DNA of 15,857 bases from assembly GCA_934646865.1 (NCBI GenBank), contig CAKUEU010000038.1:1-15857 (forward strand), given 5' to 3'. The position numbers and the translations under genes are program-made. Source of the stretch: an uncultured Collinsella sp. (lineage in GTDB: Bacteria; Actinomycetota; Coriobacteriia; Coriobacteriales; Coriobacteriaceae). Position 1 is the first letter of the stretch. Each line of letters starts with the position of its first letter. Under the pieces are notes generated by a model that saw nothing but the letters and a program-made list of their open reading frames with translations, did no database searches and was not told the DNA's origin. This document shows, piece after piece, positions 1 through 7,664 of the stretch.

Positions 1-339
1 ACGCTTCGTCAGGTTGGCCTGGGCGAGCGCCTGGGCAACTTTCCGGCGCAGCTTTCGGGCGGCGAGCAGCAGCGCGTATCCATCGCCCGCGCGCTGGCCA
101 AGAACCCCAAGCTGCTTTTGTGCGACGAGCCCACGGGCGCGCTCGACTACAAAACTGGCAAGCAGATCTTGCAGCTGCTACAGGACACTTGCCGCAAGCA
201 AGGCATTACGGTCATTATCATCACCCACAACTCTGCGCTGGCGCCCATGGCCGATCGCCTGATCCGCTTTAAGAGCGGCCGCGTGGAGAGCGAGACAGTC
301 CAGCAAAATCCCGTGCCGATCGAGACGATCGAGTGGTAG
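1..339 (+). CDS. ABC transporter ATP-binding protein, 5' end missing
   Basis: C-terminal 112 residues of an ABC ATPase; the gene begins before the window and reads in frame from base 1. Visible motifs are the ABC signature [15 protein letters not shown] (residues 19-33 of the fragment), Walker B with the catalytic glutamate in [12 protein letters not shown], and the H-loop histidine in IITHN. The Walker A loop lies outside the window. The DEPTGALD form is typical of the MacB/LolD/BceA group, which energise FtsX-type permeases, and such a permease follows directly. The stop codon (337-339) is five bases before the permease ATG, so the two are almost certainly cotranscribed and form one membrane complex with the ATPase on the cytoplasmic face. 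The substrate cannot be read from this fragment. Certain as an ABC ATPase; the MacB/LolD grouping is an inference from motif style and neighbour. Confidence 0.95.
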   Translation, partial: TLRQVGLGERLGNFPAQLSGGEQQRVSIARALAKNPKLLLCDEPTGALDYKTGKQILQLLQDTCRKQGITVIIITHNSALAPMADRLIRFKSGRVESETVQQNPVPIETIEW

Positions 340-344
340 CGCCC

Positions 345-3110
345 ATGGACCAGGACCGCCAAAACAGCCAGCGCCGCGATGCGCAGAACACGGAGCGCGA
401 GCAGGATTTTACGACCTACCGCACCGCCCAAAGCTCAAACGATATGGTGCCGACGGTGTTTCGCCGTGGCATCTACCGCACAATCCGAGGCAGTCTTAAG
501 CGCTTCTTATCCATCGTGGTCATCACCGCGCTTGGCGTGAGCGTGATGTGCGGCCTTAAGGCGGGCTGCGAGGACCTGTGCGATTCGGTTGACGCTTACT
601 TTGACCAGCAGAATGTCTATGACATCAACGTGCAGTCGACCTATGGTCTGACCGATGACGATCTTGCTGCGATTCAAGAGGTCGATGGCGTCGAGACGGC
701 CGAGGGCATCTATACCGAGACCGCCTATACCGCCGTGAGTACGACGCGCGAGCGTGTCGTCGTACAGAGCCTCTCCAAAGAGAATATTGACCAACCGGTG
801 CTAGTACGCGGCGAGCTGCCCGAGACTTCGGGCGAAGTGGCAGTGACCTCACGTTTTTTGAAGGCTTCGGGCAAGAAAATCGGCGATACGGTGAGCTTTG
901 CCGCCAATGACGCGAGCTCGTCCAACCAAAGTGCCAAGGATCAATTTGCCGCGGGCGATTACACCATTACGGCTGAGGTCCTCGATCCCACTGATGTGAG
1001 CTCCGACTCGACGGTCAACGCCTTTCGCGCTGCTTCGACTGCGGACTACAAGTTCTACGTGAGCGAGGATGCCGCGACATCTTCTTCCTACTCCGCTGTC
1101 CACGTGGTCGTCGAGGGAGCCAAGAGCCTCAACTCCTATTCGGATGCCTACTCGGCAAAGATCAATGAGGTCAAGGGCAATATCGAGAAGATCCGCGAGG
1201 AACGTGAGAAGGCGCGCGCTCAGGAGCTGACGGTCGACACACCGGCGAGCTTGGATGCGGCCGAGCGCCAGGCGAATATGGTCTTTGGGATCGAGCAGGA
1301 CAACATCAATCGCATGGCCGAGGGCAGCGACGAGCGTGCGCAGGCGCAAGCCGACCTGGACCAGCGCCGCGCCGCCGCCGACCAGCAGTTTGCCGATGCC
1401 CGCGCCGAGCTCTCTGACCTGGGCGAATGCACCTGGTACATCCAGGACCGCGGCAATATCGCAAGTTACTCGAGCGTCGAGAGCGATAGTTCTTCGATCG
1501 AGGCCATCGCCACGGTGTTCCCGTTCATCTTCTTTATCGTCGCCGTGCTTATCAGCCTCACCACCGCCGCCCGCATGGTCGAGGAGGAGCGCACGCTTAT
1601 TGGCCTGTACAAGGCGCTCGGTTATTCACGCGGGCGTATCCTGTCCAAATATGTGGACTACTCGCTGTGGGCGTGTCTGATCGGTGGCGTGCTCGGCAAT
1701 ATCATTGGATTTGTGGGTCTGCCGCTGTTCCTGTTTACGGTGTTCGACGACATGTACTCGCTGCCCCAGATGCTACTTTCGTACGACATCGTGTCATCAC
1801 TCGTGTCGGTAGCGCTGTTTGCCGTGGGCGTAGTGGGCGCCACGATTATCGCCTGCCGCCACGAGATGGCCGAGACTCCGGCCTCGCTCATGCGCCCCAA
1901 GGCCCCGCGCGCCGGCTCGCGCATTTTCCTCGAGCGCATCGGCTTTATTTGGCGCCGCATGGGCTTTTTGAACAAGGTGGCCGCGCGCAATTTGTTCCGG
2001 TACAAAAAACGTGCCTTTATGACCATCTTCGGCATTGCGGGCTGTACGGCGCTCGTGATCTGCGGTATGGGCATTCGCGACACATCGGTGGCGCTTTCGC
2101 CCAAGCAGTACGGGCACATTACGCGCTATGACCTGCTGGCGGTCGCCAACCCCGATGACTTTACGCAGACGTGCGCGGCGCTGGACGAGCGCAGCGCGGC
2201 CAAGGACTCCAACGTGACCGTGACCTCGACGTTGCCGATCATGACCGACAACGTCACCTTTACGTATGGCGGCAAGAGCGAGACCGTGCAGCTGGTCGTG
2301 GTACCCGATGACCGCACGGGCGACTTGGACGACTACGTGTGCCTGGAGGACGAGTCCAAGGCGCCACTCGCTTTGCGCGACGGGGATGTGTATCTGAGCA
2401 AGAGCTCGCAATTGGTACTGGGGATTCAGCCGGGTGATACGGCGCAGGTTCAAGATTCGTCGCTCAACGTCGCAAAGGTCAAAGTCAGCGATATCTCACT
2501 CAACTACCTGGGCAACACGCTCTATATGACGCAGAGCACCTATGAGCGTGCGTTTGGCCGAAGCACCCGTCTCAACGGCATCTTTGCGCTGCTCAAGGGC
2601 TCATCTGCCGATCAGATTGCGTTTAGCAAGCAACTCAAAAACGACGGCTGGCTGACGCTTTCGAGTACTGCCGAGCATTGGGAGAACTATGAGGCCAACT
2701 TCACCATCATCAACTCGGTTGTGGTGCTCGTGACATTTATGGCGGCGTGCCTGTCGTTTGTGGTGGTGTTTACGCTGTCCAATACGAATATCTCGGAGCG
2801 CGAGCGCGAGCTGGCGACCATCAAGGTGCTGGGCTTCCGCCGCGGCGAGGTGCACCATTACGTTAACAAGGAGACGTTGATTCTTACGGCGATCGGAGCC
2901 GCGCTGGGCGTACCGCTGGGCGGTGCGCTGGCCGAGAGCTTTACGTACATCTTGCAGATGCCGTCATTGTACTTTGACGTTGAGGTCGAGCCACTGAGCT
3001 ACGTGCTGTCCGTTCTGCTGGCATTTGGCTTTACGTTTATCGTCAACCTCGCTACCAATCGCACCCTCAATAAGATCGACATGGTCGGCGCCCTCAAGAG
3101 CGCCGAGTAG
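345..3110 (+). CDS. FtsX-type ABC transporter permease
   Basis: A 921-residue membrane protein with about eight membrane segments (near 54-74, 390-410, 440-467, 482-506, 558-577, 786-812, 843-866 and 884-904). The pattern is two FtsX-like permease units. A large extracytoplasmic region of about 315 residues lies between the first two segments and a second of about 210 residues lies between segments five and six. The first contains a charged, Ala/Glu/Arg-rich stretch (about 276-350) that looks like a coiled coil. The repeated cytoplasmic motif ERELATIKVLGFRRGEV, and its partner EEERTLIGLYKALGYSRG, are the coupling-helix regions typical of this family. ATG 345 is preferred; a GTG at 333 overlapping the ATPase stop is also possible because neither has a strong ribosome binding site. 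The role could be lipid, lipoprotein or antimicrobial-peptide handling, or mechanotransmission; the sequence does not decide. Confidence 0.93.
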   Translation: MDQDRQNSQRRDAQNTEREQDFTTYRTAQSSNDMVPTVFRRGIYRTIRGSLKRFLSIVVITALGVSVMCGLKAGCEDLCDSVDAYFDQQNVYDINVQSTYGLTDDDLAAIQEVDGVETAEGIYTETAYTAVSTTRERVVVQSLSKENIDQPVLVRGELPETSGEVAVTSRFLKASGKKIGDTVSFAANDASSSNQSAKDQFAAGDYTITAEVLDPTDVSSDSTVNAFRAASTADYKFYVSEDAATSSSYSAVHVVVEGAKSLNSYSDAYSAKINEVKGNIEKIREEREKARAQELTVDTPASLDAAERQANMVFGIEQDNINRMAEGSDERAQAQADLDQRRAAADQQFADARAELSDLGECTWYIQDRGNIASYSSVESDSSSIEAIATVFPFIFFIVAVLISLTTAARMVEEERTLIGLYKALGYSRGRILSKYVDYSLWACLIGGVLGNIIGFVGLPLFLFTVFDDMYSLPQMLLSYDIVSSLVSVALFAVGVVGATIIACRHEMAETPASLMRPKAPRAGSRIFLERIGFIWRRMGFLNKVAARNLFRYKKRAFMTIFGIAGCTALVICGMGIRDTSVALSPKQYGHITRYDLLAVANPDDFTQTCAALDERSAAKDSNVTVTSTLPIMTDNVTFTYGGKSETVQLVVVPDDRTGDLDDYVCLEDESKAPLALRDGDVYLSKSSQLVLGIQPGDTAQVQDSSLNVAKVKVSDISLNYLGNTLYMTQSTYERAFGRSTRLNGIFALLKGSSADQIAFSKQLKNDGWLTLSSTAEHWENYEANFTIINSVVVLVTFMAACLSFVVVFTLSNTNISERERELATIKVLGFRRGEVHHYVNKETLILTAIGAALGVPLGGALAESFTYILQMPSLYFDVEVEPLSYVLSVLLAFGFTFIVNLATNRTLNKIDMVGALKSAE

Positions 3111-3172
3111 CCTGTTCCGGGATTCAGGTTCTAGCGAGCTGCTAGCGTACCTACAGTCGCTGTTTTGCATAA

Positions 3173-3214
3173 ACCGCCCCGCCGAATGAATACTTTGGCG
3201 GGGCGGTCGCCTTT
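3173..3214 (+). terminator. Hairpin terminator of the ABC operon
   Basis: Perfect 11-bp stem, 3173-3183 (ACCGCCCCGCC) against 3197-3207 (GGCGGGGCGGT), with a 13-nt loop. A short T-run (TTTT, 3211-3214) follows a few bases later. It lies 62 bases after the permease stop. The stem is very strong but the U-tract is weak and displaced, so termination may be partial or may work from both sides. Confidence 0.7.
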
Positions 3215-3240
3215 TGCCTGCAGGTACCCCAGTCGGCACC

Positions 3241-3442
3241 GTGCAAATTCCGGAATATTCAGCATCCCGGAGTCCACGGGAGCGGGTATCGGTGCGCAAA
3301 ACCGCGCCGAAGACTCCGATCCTGAGCCCCCGGTGCCTCGAGAACCGCTCGTTTTCTACGGAATGCGCCCCTTGACGCCCGCCTTTCGCCCAAAATCCAG
3401 CATGCAAGCGCCCCCGAATGCTGAATATTCCCAAAAATGCAC
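3241..3442. repeat. MITE-like element with 25-bp imperfect terminal inverted repeats
   Basis: Bases 3241-3265 and the reverse complement of 3418-3442 match at 21 of 25 positions, including a 13-base perfect block (GAATATTCAGCAT) and the outermost five bases (GTGCA). The enclosed 152 bases have no convincing gene. No clear target-site duplication is seen. The element sits in the convergent gap between the permease and pfkA, a common location for small non-autonomous repeats. It is a candidate only, because other genomic copies cannot be checked here. Confidence 0.4.
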
Positions 3443-3475
3443 GCCGCACCCCACCCCAGGCACCCGCAGCAAGAA

Positions 3476-3660
3476 GACGAATAGCCTCGACCTCCCCAGT
3501 TACCGCAGGAGGCCCCAGGGCCTACCTCTCAAATCTTTCCGCAGGACGGAAGGGCCCCGCCGCGCGAAGCGCGCAGCGGGGTCCTGACATGTCCGAGGAC
3601 GATTTGGGAGGTAGGCCCTGGGGCCTCCGATGGAAGCAGTCCTAGCCGAGGCTATTCGTC
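3476..3660. repeat. Large 185-bp palindromic element overlapping the pfkA 3' end
   Basis: Nested inverted repeat. Outer arms are 14 bp (3476-3489 with 3647-3660). Next comes a symmetric 18/18-nt unpaired region. A 28-bp stem follows (3508-3535 with 3601-3628; perfect except one T-G wobble). Innermost is a GC-rich hairpin, CCCCGC/GCGGGG (3555-3560 with 3576-3581) capped by CGCGC-GAA-GCGCG. Each 28-bp arm contains its own short palindrome, AGGCCCCAGGGCCT. The right outer arm includes the last codons and stop of pfkA, so the left arm carries an inverted copy of the gene's end (GACGAATAGCCTCG). No T-run follows on either strand, so it is not a standard intrinsic terminator. Confidence 0.75.
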
Positions 3661-4731
3661 GCCGAAGCTGATGCCCAGCGCTTTGGCCTCGCGCACCAGG
3701 TCGCTTTGGGGATCGACGTACTTGAGCTTGCCGGCGACCTCCTCGAGCGGCATGTGGCACATCTTGCCGTCGCGTAGGGCAATCATGTAGCCAAACTCGC
3801 CGCGTAGGCAACCGAGCGCTGCCTCGACGCCGCACTGGGTCGCAAAGATGCGGTCCTGGGCATCGGGCTGACCGCCGCGTTGCGTGTGGCCGGGGATGGC
3901 GACGCGGGTCTCGCGACCGGTCTTGGCCTCGATCTCCTTGGCAATGTCGTAGACAATCGAGGGGCTCGTACGTTCGGCGAGCTTCTTCTTGTACTCCTTC
4001 TTGGACAGTGCCGCATCCTCCTTGGAGATGGCGCCCTCGGCGACGGCCACGATGGTAAAGCGGCTGCCGGTTTCCATGCGATGCTCGATGGTCTTGATGA
4101 CGTTATCCATGTCGTAGGGGATCTCGGGAATCAAGATGACATCCGCGCCGCCCGCGACGCCGGCGTACAGCGGAATCCAGCCAACCTTGTGGCCCATGAT
4201 CTCGATAACGAACACGCGGCCGTGACTCGAGGCGGTGGTGTGAATGTCGTCGATGCACTTGGTGGCGACGTCGATGGCGCTCGTAAAGCCAAACGTCATC
4301 TCGGTGCCCCAGGTGTCGTTATCGATGGTCTTGGGCAGGGCGATAACGTTGAGGCCCTCCTCGCGCAGACGATTGGCGGTCTTGGTGGAGCCGTTGCCGC
4401 CCAGCATAAACAGGCAGTCGAGCTGCAGCTTGTGATAGGTGTGGACCATCGCCGGCACCTTCTCGACGCCATCGGCCTCGGGAATATCCAGACGCTTGAA
4501 GGGCGTGCGGCTCGTGCCCAGAATGGTGCCGCCGCGGGTGAGGATACCGCTAAAATCGGCGGGCGTCATGACGCGGAACCTGCTGTAGATAAGGCCCTGG
4601 TAGCCGTCCTCAAAACCATAGATCTCGATAGGTTCTTCGCTATTGGTCATAAGCGTTTTGACAATGCCGCGCATGGTGGCGTTGAGCGCCTGGCAGTCGC
4701 CGCCACTGGTAAGAAGACCGATCCTGAGCAT
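3652..4731 (-). CDS. pfkA: 6-phosphofructokinase (mixed-substrate clade type)
   Basis: 359 residues, cytoplasmic. The enzyme phosphorylates fructose 6-phosphate to fructose 1,6-bisphosphate, the committed step of glycolysis. Recognisable motifs: the N-terminal phosphate loop TSGGDCQALNA (8-18), GGNGS (111-115), the catalytic PKTIDND (133-139, Asp137 as base), EIMGHKVGW (177-185) and PGHTQRGGQPD (280-290). Gly114 with Lys134 is the residue pair seen in mixed-substrate clade enzymes; PPi-dependent enzymes usually have Asp at the first of these positions and classic ATP enzymes have Gly at both. The Asp to Asn change at 113 and Cys-Gln in place of the usual Ala/Cys-Pro-Gly in the first loop are unusual. 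The phosphoryl donor is therefore uncertain. The ribosome binding site GGAAGGA lies six bases before the ATG. Transcription appears monocistronic, from an extended -10 just upstream. Confidence 0.95.
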   Translation of the reverse strand: MLRIGLLTSGGDCQALNATMRGIVKTLMTNSEEPIEIYGFEDGYQGLIYSRFRVMTPADFSGILTRGGTILGTSRTPFKRLDIPEADGVEKVPAMVHTYHKLQLDCLFMLGGNGSTKTANRLREEGLNVIALPKTIDNDTWGTEMTFGFTSAIDVATKCIDDIHTTASSHGRVFVIEIMGHKVGWIPLYAGVAGGADVILIPEIPYDMDNVIKTIEHRMETGSRFTIVAVAEGAISKEDAALSKKEYKKKLAERTSPSIVYDIAKEIEAKTGRETRVAIPGHTQRGGQPDAQDRIFATQCGVEAALGCLRGEFGYMIALRDGKMCHMPLEEVAGKLKYVDPQSDLVREAKALGISFGDE

Positions 4732-4750
4732 GATGAATCCTTCCGGGCAA

Positions 4751-4759
4751 GTTATAACA
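4751..4759 (-). promoter_or_regulatory. Extended -10 promoter element for pfkA
   Basis: On the minus strand the sequence reads TGTTATAAC, a TGn plus -10-like hexamer, about 20 bases before the pfkA start codon. A start site about seven bases further would leave a short leader that holds only the ribosome binding site. No good -35 box is visible at the right distance, which is acceptable for an extended -10 promoter. Confidence 0.4.
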
Positions 4760-4769
4760 TGCGCATAAG

Positions 4770-4802
4770 TTTACCCCCGCACACTGTTGATGCGGAGGTA
4801 AA
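4770..4802 (-). terminator. Hairpin between the Ntn hydrolase gene and pfkA
   Basis: A 12-bp stem, 4770-4781 (TTTACCCCCGCA) against 4791-4802 (TGCGGAGGTAAA), is complete if one G-U pair is allowed in the minus-strand RNA; the loop is nine bases. It lies about 70 bases after the upstream gene's stop and just upstream of the pfkA -10. It may end the hydrolase transcript, but there is no U-tract, so an operator role for pfkA is the alternative. Confidence 0.4.
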
Positions 4803-4871
4803 ACGTGTTAGCTCAAGCGTATAGAAATGTAAGCAACGTCAGGCGAGCGTAAGGTCGACGGGCCTGGCTCC

Positions 4872-5957
4872 TTACAGCGCGAAGGCGTCGACGTCGCCCC
4901 AGTGGCGGCGCAGCGTGATGGCGGCAGCGGGCTCGGTGTTGTCGAAGACGACCGACCACTGCGTGTTGCTGGTGATGTCTTCCGGATTGGGCTCTTGCGC
5001 CGCAGCGCGTAGGGCCTTCCAAGCGACTGTCTCGCCTTGGGCGCCGGCATGGGCGTCAAGGACATCGGCGATTGCGACGGCGCGCTCTTTACCATGGCCC
5101 AGCTCGCCGTTCTTTTGGTTGGGGAGCACCTCGTCACCATAGCAGGCGTAGAAGTTCGTGACTTGGCGTACGGGCGTCGCCTTGCATGCACGGTCGGGAT
5201 CGCGCGGATCCCACTCCACCACCCGCGCGTCACCGGCGGCGTCGTTGATAAAGAAGTGATAGTCGCGTCCGGCCATGGCGTGCATGTCGTAGGCAGAAAG
5301 CAGGTCGACGGCCTCCTGCGTGGTGGCCGCGCGGTCGAGCACCAGGCGAATGGCGAGCGAAGTGTTGATGACGGGGCGCTGTGTGTCCTGGTCACAGGGC
5401 TTGGAATCCAGGGTGAGCACGGCAATGGACACGCCGCATTCGTTGACACCGTCGAGCTGGGCAAACGGGCCCATCAACGCCGCGGCGCGTCCGGCGACGG
5501 AGTCAAGTGGAGTGTTGGCGCCCAGGTTATTGAGGGCCGCAAAGCCGATGGAGGCATAGCCGTCGCGCGGGTGATTGCGCACCAGCAGCGCCGAGGTGTC
5601 GTCCTTAAAGTCGTAATTGCGACCGGTGCGCACGCGGCCTTTGGCATCTACGGCGACAAAAGCGCTGCAGGCAAACTGGGGCGCCTGGACATGTGCCGGC
5701 ACGCCGGGGAGCACCTGCGCCACCACGGCATCGATGTAGGCCTGGTCGTCGCGCACGCCAGCGGCGATGATGCGGTCAAGGTCGTAGTCGTAGGCGATAT
5801 CGATCGCGTACAGGTCGTATCCATCCGCATGGTCGGTCAAGCGTTTGAGCGACGCGACAGACTTGATTTGCTTGTGATAAACGATACCGATGGCAGCGGC
5901 AAGGCCGACGGCGATTCCCGCGACACCGCAGGCGATAGCAACGTTACGTGGCTTCAT
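4872..5957 (-). CDS. Membrane-anchored choloylglycine hydrolase-family (linear amide C-N) Ntn hydrolase
   Basis: 361 residues. A hydrophobic segment at about 6-27 is an uncleaved anchor or signal peptide, so the catalytic part should face outside. Around residue 97 is ACSAFVAVDAKGRVRTGRNYDF, which matches the nucleophile region of bile salt hydrolases and of the acid ceramidase/NAAA group (Cys nucleophile, then GRNxD). Further family marks are GVNECGVSIAVL (170-181, like GMNEKGL in bile salt hydrolases) and HFFINDAAGDARVVEWD (234-250). Family enzymes hydrolyse linear amides such as conjugated bile salts, N-acylethanolamines or penicillin V after exposing an N-terminal Cys. Here Cys97 sits far inside the chain, so autocatalytic release would be needed. 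Substrate is unknown; calling it a bile salt hydrolase would go beyond the sequence. Ribosome binding site GAGAGGAG precedes the ATG. Confidence 0.82.
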   Translation of the reverse strand: MKPRNVAIACGVAGIAVGLAAAIGIVYHKQIKSVASLKRLTDHADGYDLYAIDIAYDYDLDRIIAAGVRDDQAYIDAVVAQVLPGVPAHVQAPQFACSAFVAVDAKGRVRTGRNYDFKDDTSALLVRNHPRDGYASIGFAALNNLGANTPLDSVAGRAAALMGPFAQLDGVNECGVSIAVLTLDSKPCDQDTQRPVINTSLAIRLVLDRAATTQEAVDLLSAYDMHAMAGRDYHFFINDAAGDARVVEWDPRDPDRACKATPVRQVTNFYACYGDEVLPNQKNGELGHGKERAVAIADVLDAHAGAQGETVAWKALRAAAQEPNPEDITSNTQWSVVFDNTEPAAAITLRRHWGDVDAFAL

Positions 5958-6118
5958 GACGGCTCCTCTCGTCCTGTTAGCGTAATTGTCGCAAAAGGCG
6001 CGCGGGCATGATGGCTCAACTTGGTGAGCGGCGCGGAATTAAGCACGGAATGAAGAGTGCGGCGCTGGCGTGGCGGGGTATGCTGGAGGGGACCATCAAC
6101 CCAGTGAAAGGGGAGAGT

Positions 6119-7504
6119 ATGACGGATCAGGAAACGCCCGAGCGCGTGCACGTGACGGCCGACGATATCGAGGCTGCCAACGACCTTATCGACTTTATCG
6201 AGGCATGCCCCAGCATGTTCCATACGGCGGCGACCATTATGGCCGAGCTCGACGAGGCGGGCTTTACCTACCTGCCCGAGAATGCGGCGTGGGACATCGA
6301 ACCGGGCGGTCGCTATTACACGCAGCGTAACACCTCGAGCGTTGTTGCCTTTAAGGTGGGCGAGGACCTGGCCGCGACGTGGGGCGAGGACGGCGTTGCC
6401 GGCGACTATCATTTTCAGCTCACGGCGTCGCACAGCGATTCGCCGACGTTTAAGGTCAAGGCCGTGCCCGAGCTTGACGGCGCGGGCGAGACGCTGCGCC
6501 TGAACACCGAGGCCTACGGCGGTATGATCGACTACACTTGGTTCGATCGCCCGCTGGCGCTCGCGGGCCGCGTGCTGGTACGCGAGGGCGACCGTATTGA
6601 GAGTCGCTTGCTCGCTACCGAGCGCGAAGTCGCCATCATCCCGAGCCTTGCCATCCATATGAACCGTGGCGTCAACGAGGGCTTTGCTCCCAACCGAGCT
6701 GTCGACCTATGCCCGCTCATCAGCGCCGGCGAGCTTAAGCAGGGCGACTTTGATGCCCTAATCGCCGAAGAGCTGGACGTTGAGCCCGAGCAGATCTTGG
6801 GCCGCGACCTGTTCCTGGTCAATCGTCAGGATGCGCGCATTTGGGGCTGGGCCGACGAGTTTATCTCGACGCCCAAGCTCGACGACCTGGCCTGCGCCTA
6901 CACCTCGCTTCAGGCATTTTTGGGTGCCGAGAACGCGCACGACGTTTCGGTCTTCTGCTGCTTTGATAATGAGGAGGTTGGCTCCGAGACCAAGCAGGGC
7001 GCCATGTCGACGTTCTTGGCCGACGCGCTGCGCCGCATCAACGGGTCGCTGGGCTTTGACGACGAGTCGTACCATCGTGCACTTGCGGCATCGATGCTCG
7101 TGAGCTGCGACAACGCGCATGCCGTGCACCCCAACCATGCCGAGAAGTGTGATGCCCGCAACCAGGTGGTGCTCAACGGCGGCATCGTCATCAAGGAAGC
7201 CGCCAACCAGCACTACTGCACCGATGCCTTTAGCCGCGCGGTGTTCCAGGCCATCTGCGATGACGCCGACGTGCCCACGCAGGCCTTCGCCAACAAGAGC
7301 GATATGGCCGGCGGTTCTACCCTGGGCAATCTGTCCAATATGCAGGCGAGCATGCATGCCGTGGACGTGGGTCTGCCGCAGCTTGCCATGCACTCGAGCT
7401 ACGAGACCGGCGGCGTGCGCGACGTGATGTACGCCATCCGTGCCCTCACCGCCTTCTACGAGCGAAACCTAACCATCAACGGCGCCGAAAGCGTAGAACT
7501 CTAA
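6119..7504 (+). CDS. M18 family aminopeptidase
   Basis: 461 residues, cytoplasmic metallo-aminopeptidase of the aspartyl aminopeptidase (M18) family, which removes N-terminal residues, often acidic ones, from peptides and forms large tetrahedral oligomers. Family landmarks are ASHSDSP (metal ligand His105), LDDLACAY (bridging Asp255), FDNEEVGS (general base Glu285, ligand Glu286), SCDNAHAVHPNH (ligand Asp331) and AMHSSYETGG (ligand His425). All expected ligands are present, so the enzyme should be active. The start at 6119 is chosen because GGGGAG lies just before it and homologous sequence begins soon after. The open frame extends to 6008 but the extra 37 residues have no family similarity. 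A possible -10 (TATGCT, 6079-6084) would give a short leader starting downstream of the longer start. Peptide catabolism in an amino-acid-fermenting anaerobe is the likely role. Confidence 0.95.
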   Translation: MTDQETPERVHVTADDIEAANDLIDFIEACPSMFHTAATIMAELDEAGFTYLPENAAWDIEPGGRYYTQRNTSSVVAFKVGEDLAATWGEDGVAGDYHFQLTASHSDSPTFKVKAVPELDGAGETLRLNTEAYGGMIDYTWFDRPLALAGRVLVREGDRIESRLLATEREVAIIPSLAIHMNRGVNEGFAPNRAVDLCPLISAGELKQGDFDALIAEELDVEPEQILGRDLFLVNRQDARIWGWADEFISTPKLDDLACAYTSLQAFLGAENAHDVSVFCCFDNEEVGSETKQGAMSTFLADALRRINGSLGFDDESYHRALAASMLVSCDNAHAVHPNHAEKCDARNQVVLNGGIVIKEAANQHYCTDAFSRAVFQAICDDADVPTQAFANKSDMAGGSTLGNLSNMQASMHAVDVGLPQLAMHSSYETGGVRDVMYAIRALTAFYERNLTINGAESVEL

Positions 7505-7544
7505 AACCTACTAAAAAGGGATGTTAATTTTGGCAGGTTTTATC
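7503..7544 (+). repeat. Repeated hairpin element, copy 1
   Basis: Stem AAAACCTACTAAAA (7503-7516) against TTTTGGCAGGTTTT (7528-7541) with one A-C mismatch and one T-G wobble, loop 11 nt. It overlaps the last bases of the M18 stop codon. Bases 7523-7544 recur exactly at 9735-9756, in the same orientation. The A-rich left side and T-rich right side would also suit a bidirectional terminator. Confidence 0.7.
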
Positions 7545-7557
7545 TGGGCGAATGCGA

Positions 7558-7588
7558 AGGGTGGAACCGAACTGGATCGGTGATGCGT
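7558..7588 (+). promoter_or_regulatory. T-box-like sequence, orphan or degenerate
   Basis: Bases 7558-7569 read AGGGTGGAACCG, the conserved core of T-box leaders (AGGGTGGNACCGCG), where TGG pairs with the tRNA acceptor end. ACCG can pair with CGGT (7576-7579) and a strong terminator follows at 7589. Against a working T-box: only about 53 bases separate it from the M18 stop, too little for a normal Stem I, no partner for the first antiterminator helix is seen, and the gene downstream is a toxin-antitoxin operon with its own promoter. Confidence 0.3.
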
Positions 7589-7623
7589 AGCCGCCGAGGT
7601 GCAATGTGCCTCGGTGGCTTTTT
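7589..7623 (+). terminator. Intrinsic terminator after the M18 gene
   Basis: Stem AGCCGCCGAGG (7589-7599) against CCTCGGTGGCT (7609-7619), 11 bp with one G-U pair, nine-base loop, followed by TTTTT (7619-7623). This is a textbook rho-independent terminator on the plus strand, ending the M18 transcript and isolating the toxin-antitoxin promoter. Confidence 0.85.
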
Positions 7624-7664
7624 GTGTACAGAGTACGGCTAATGCTTATAAGTGCTTTACATGC

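Noticed and set aside
3165..3645. Small plus-strand open frames in the 541-bp convergent gap
   Set aside because: Arg/Pro-rich translations of inverted repeats, no ribosome binding site and no similarity.
3241..3660. CRISPR array suggested by repeated blocks
   Set aside because: The repeats are two different inverted pairs, not regularly spaced direct repeats, and no cas gene is present.
5037..6011. 324-residue open frame antisense to the Ntn hydrolase
   Set aside because: Low-complexity Gly/Val/His-rich shadow frame with no motif or ribosome binding site; the minus-strand gene shows family motifs.
6008..6118. Upstream ATG adding 37 residues to the M18 aminopeptidase
   Set aside because: No good ribosome binding site, no similarity, and GGGGAG sits directly before the ATG at 6119.
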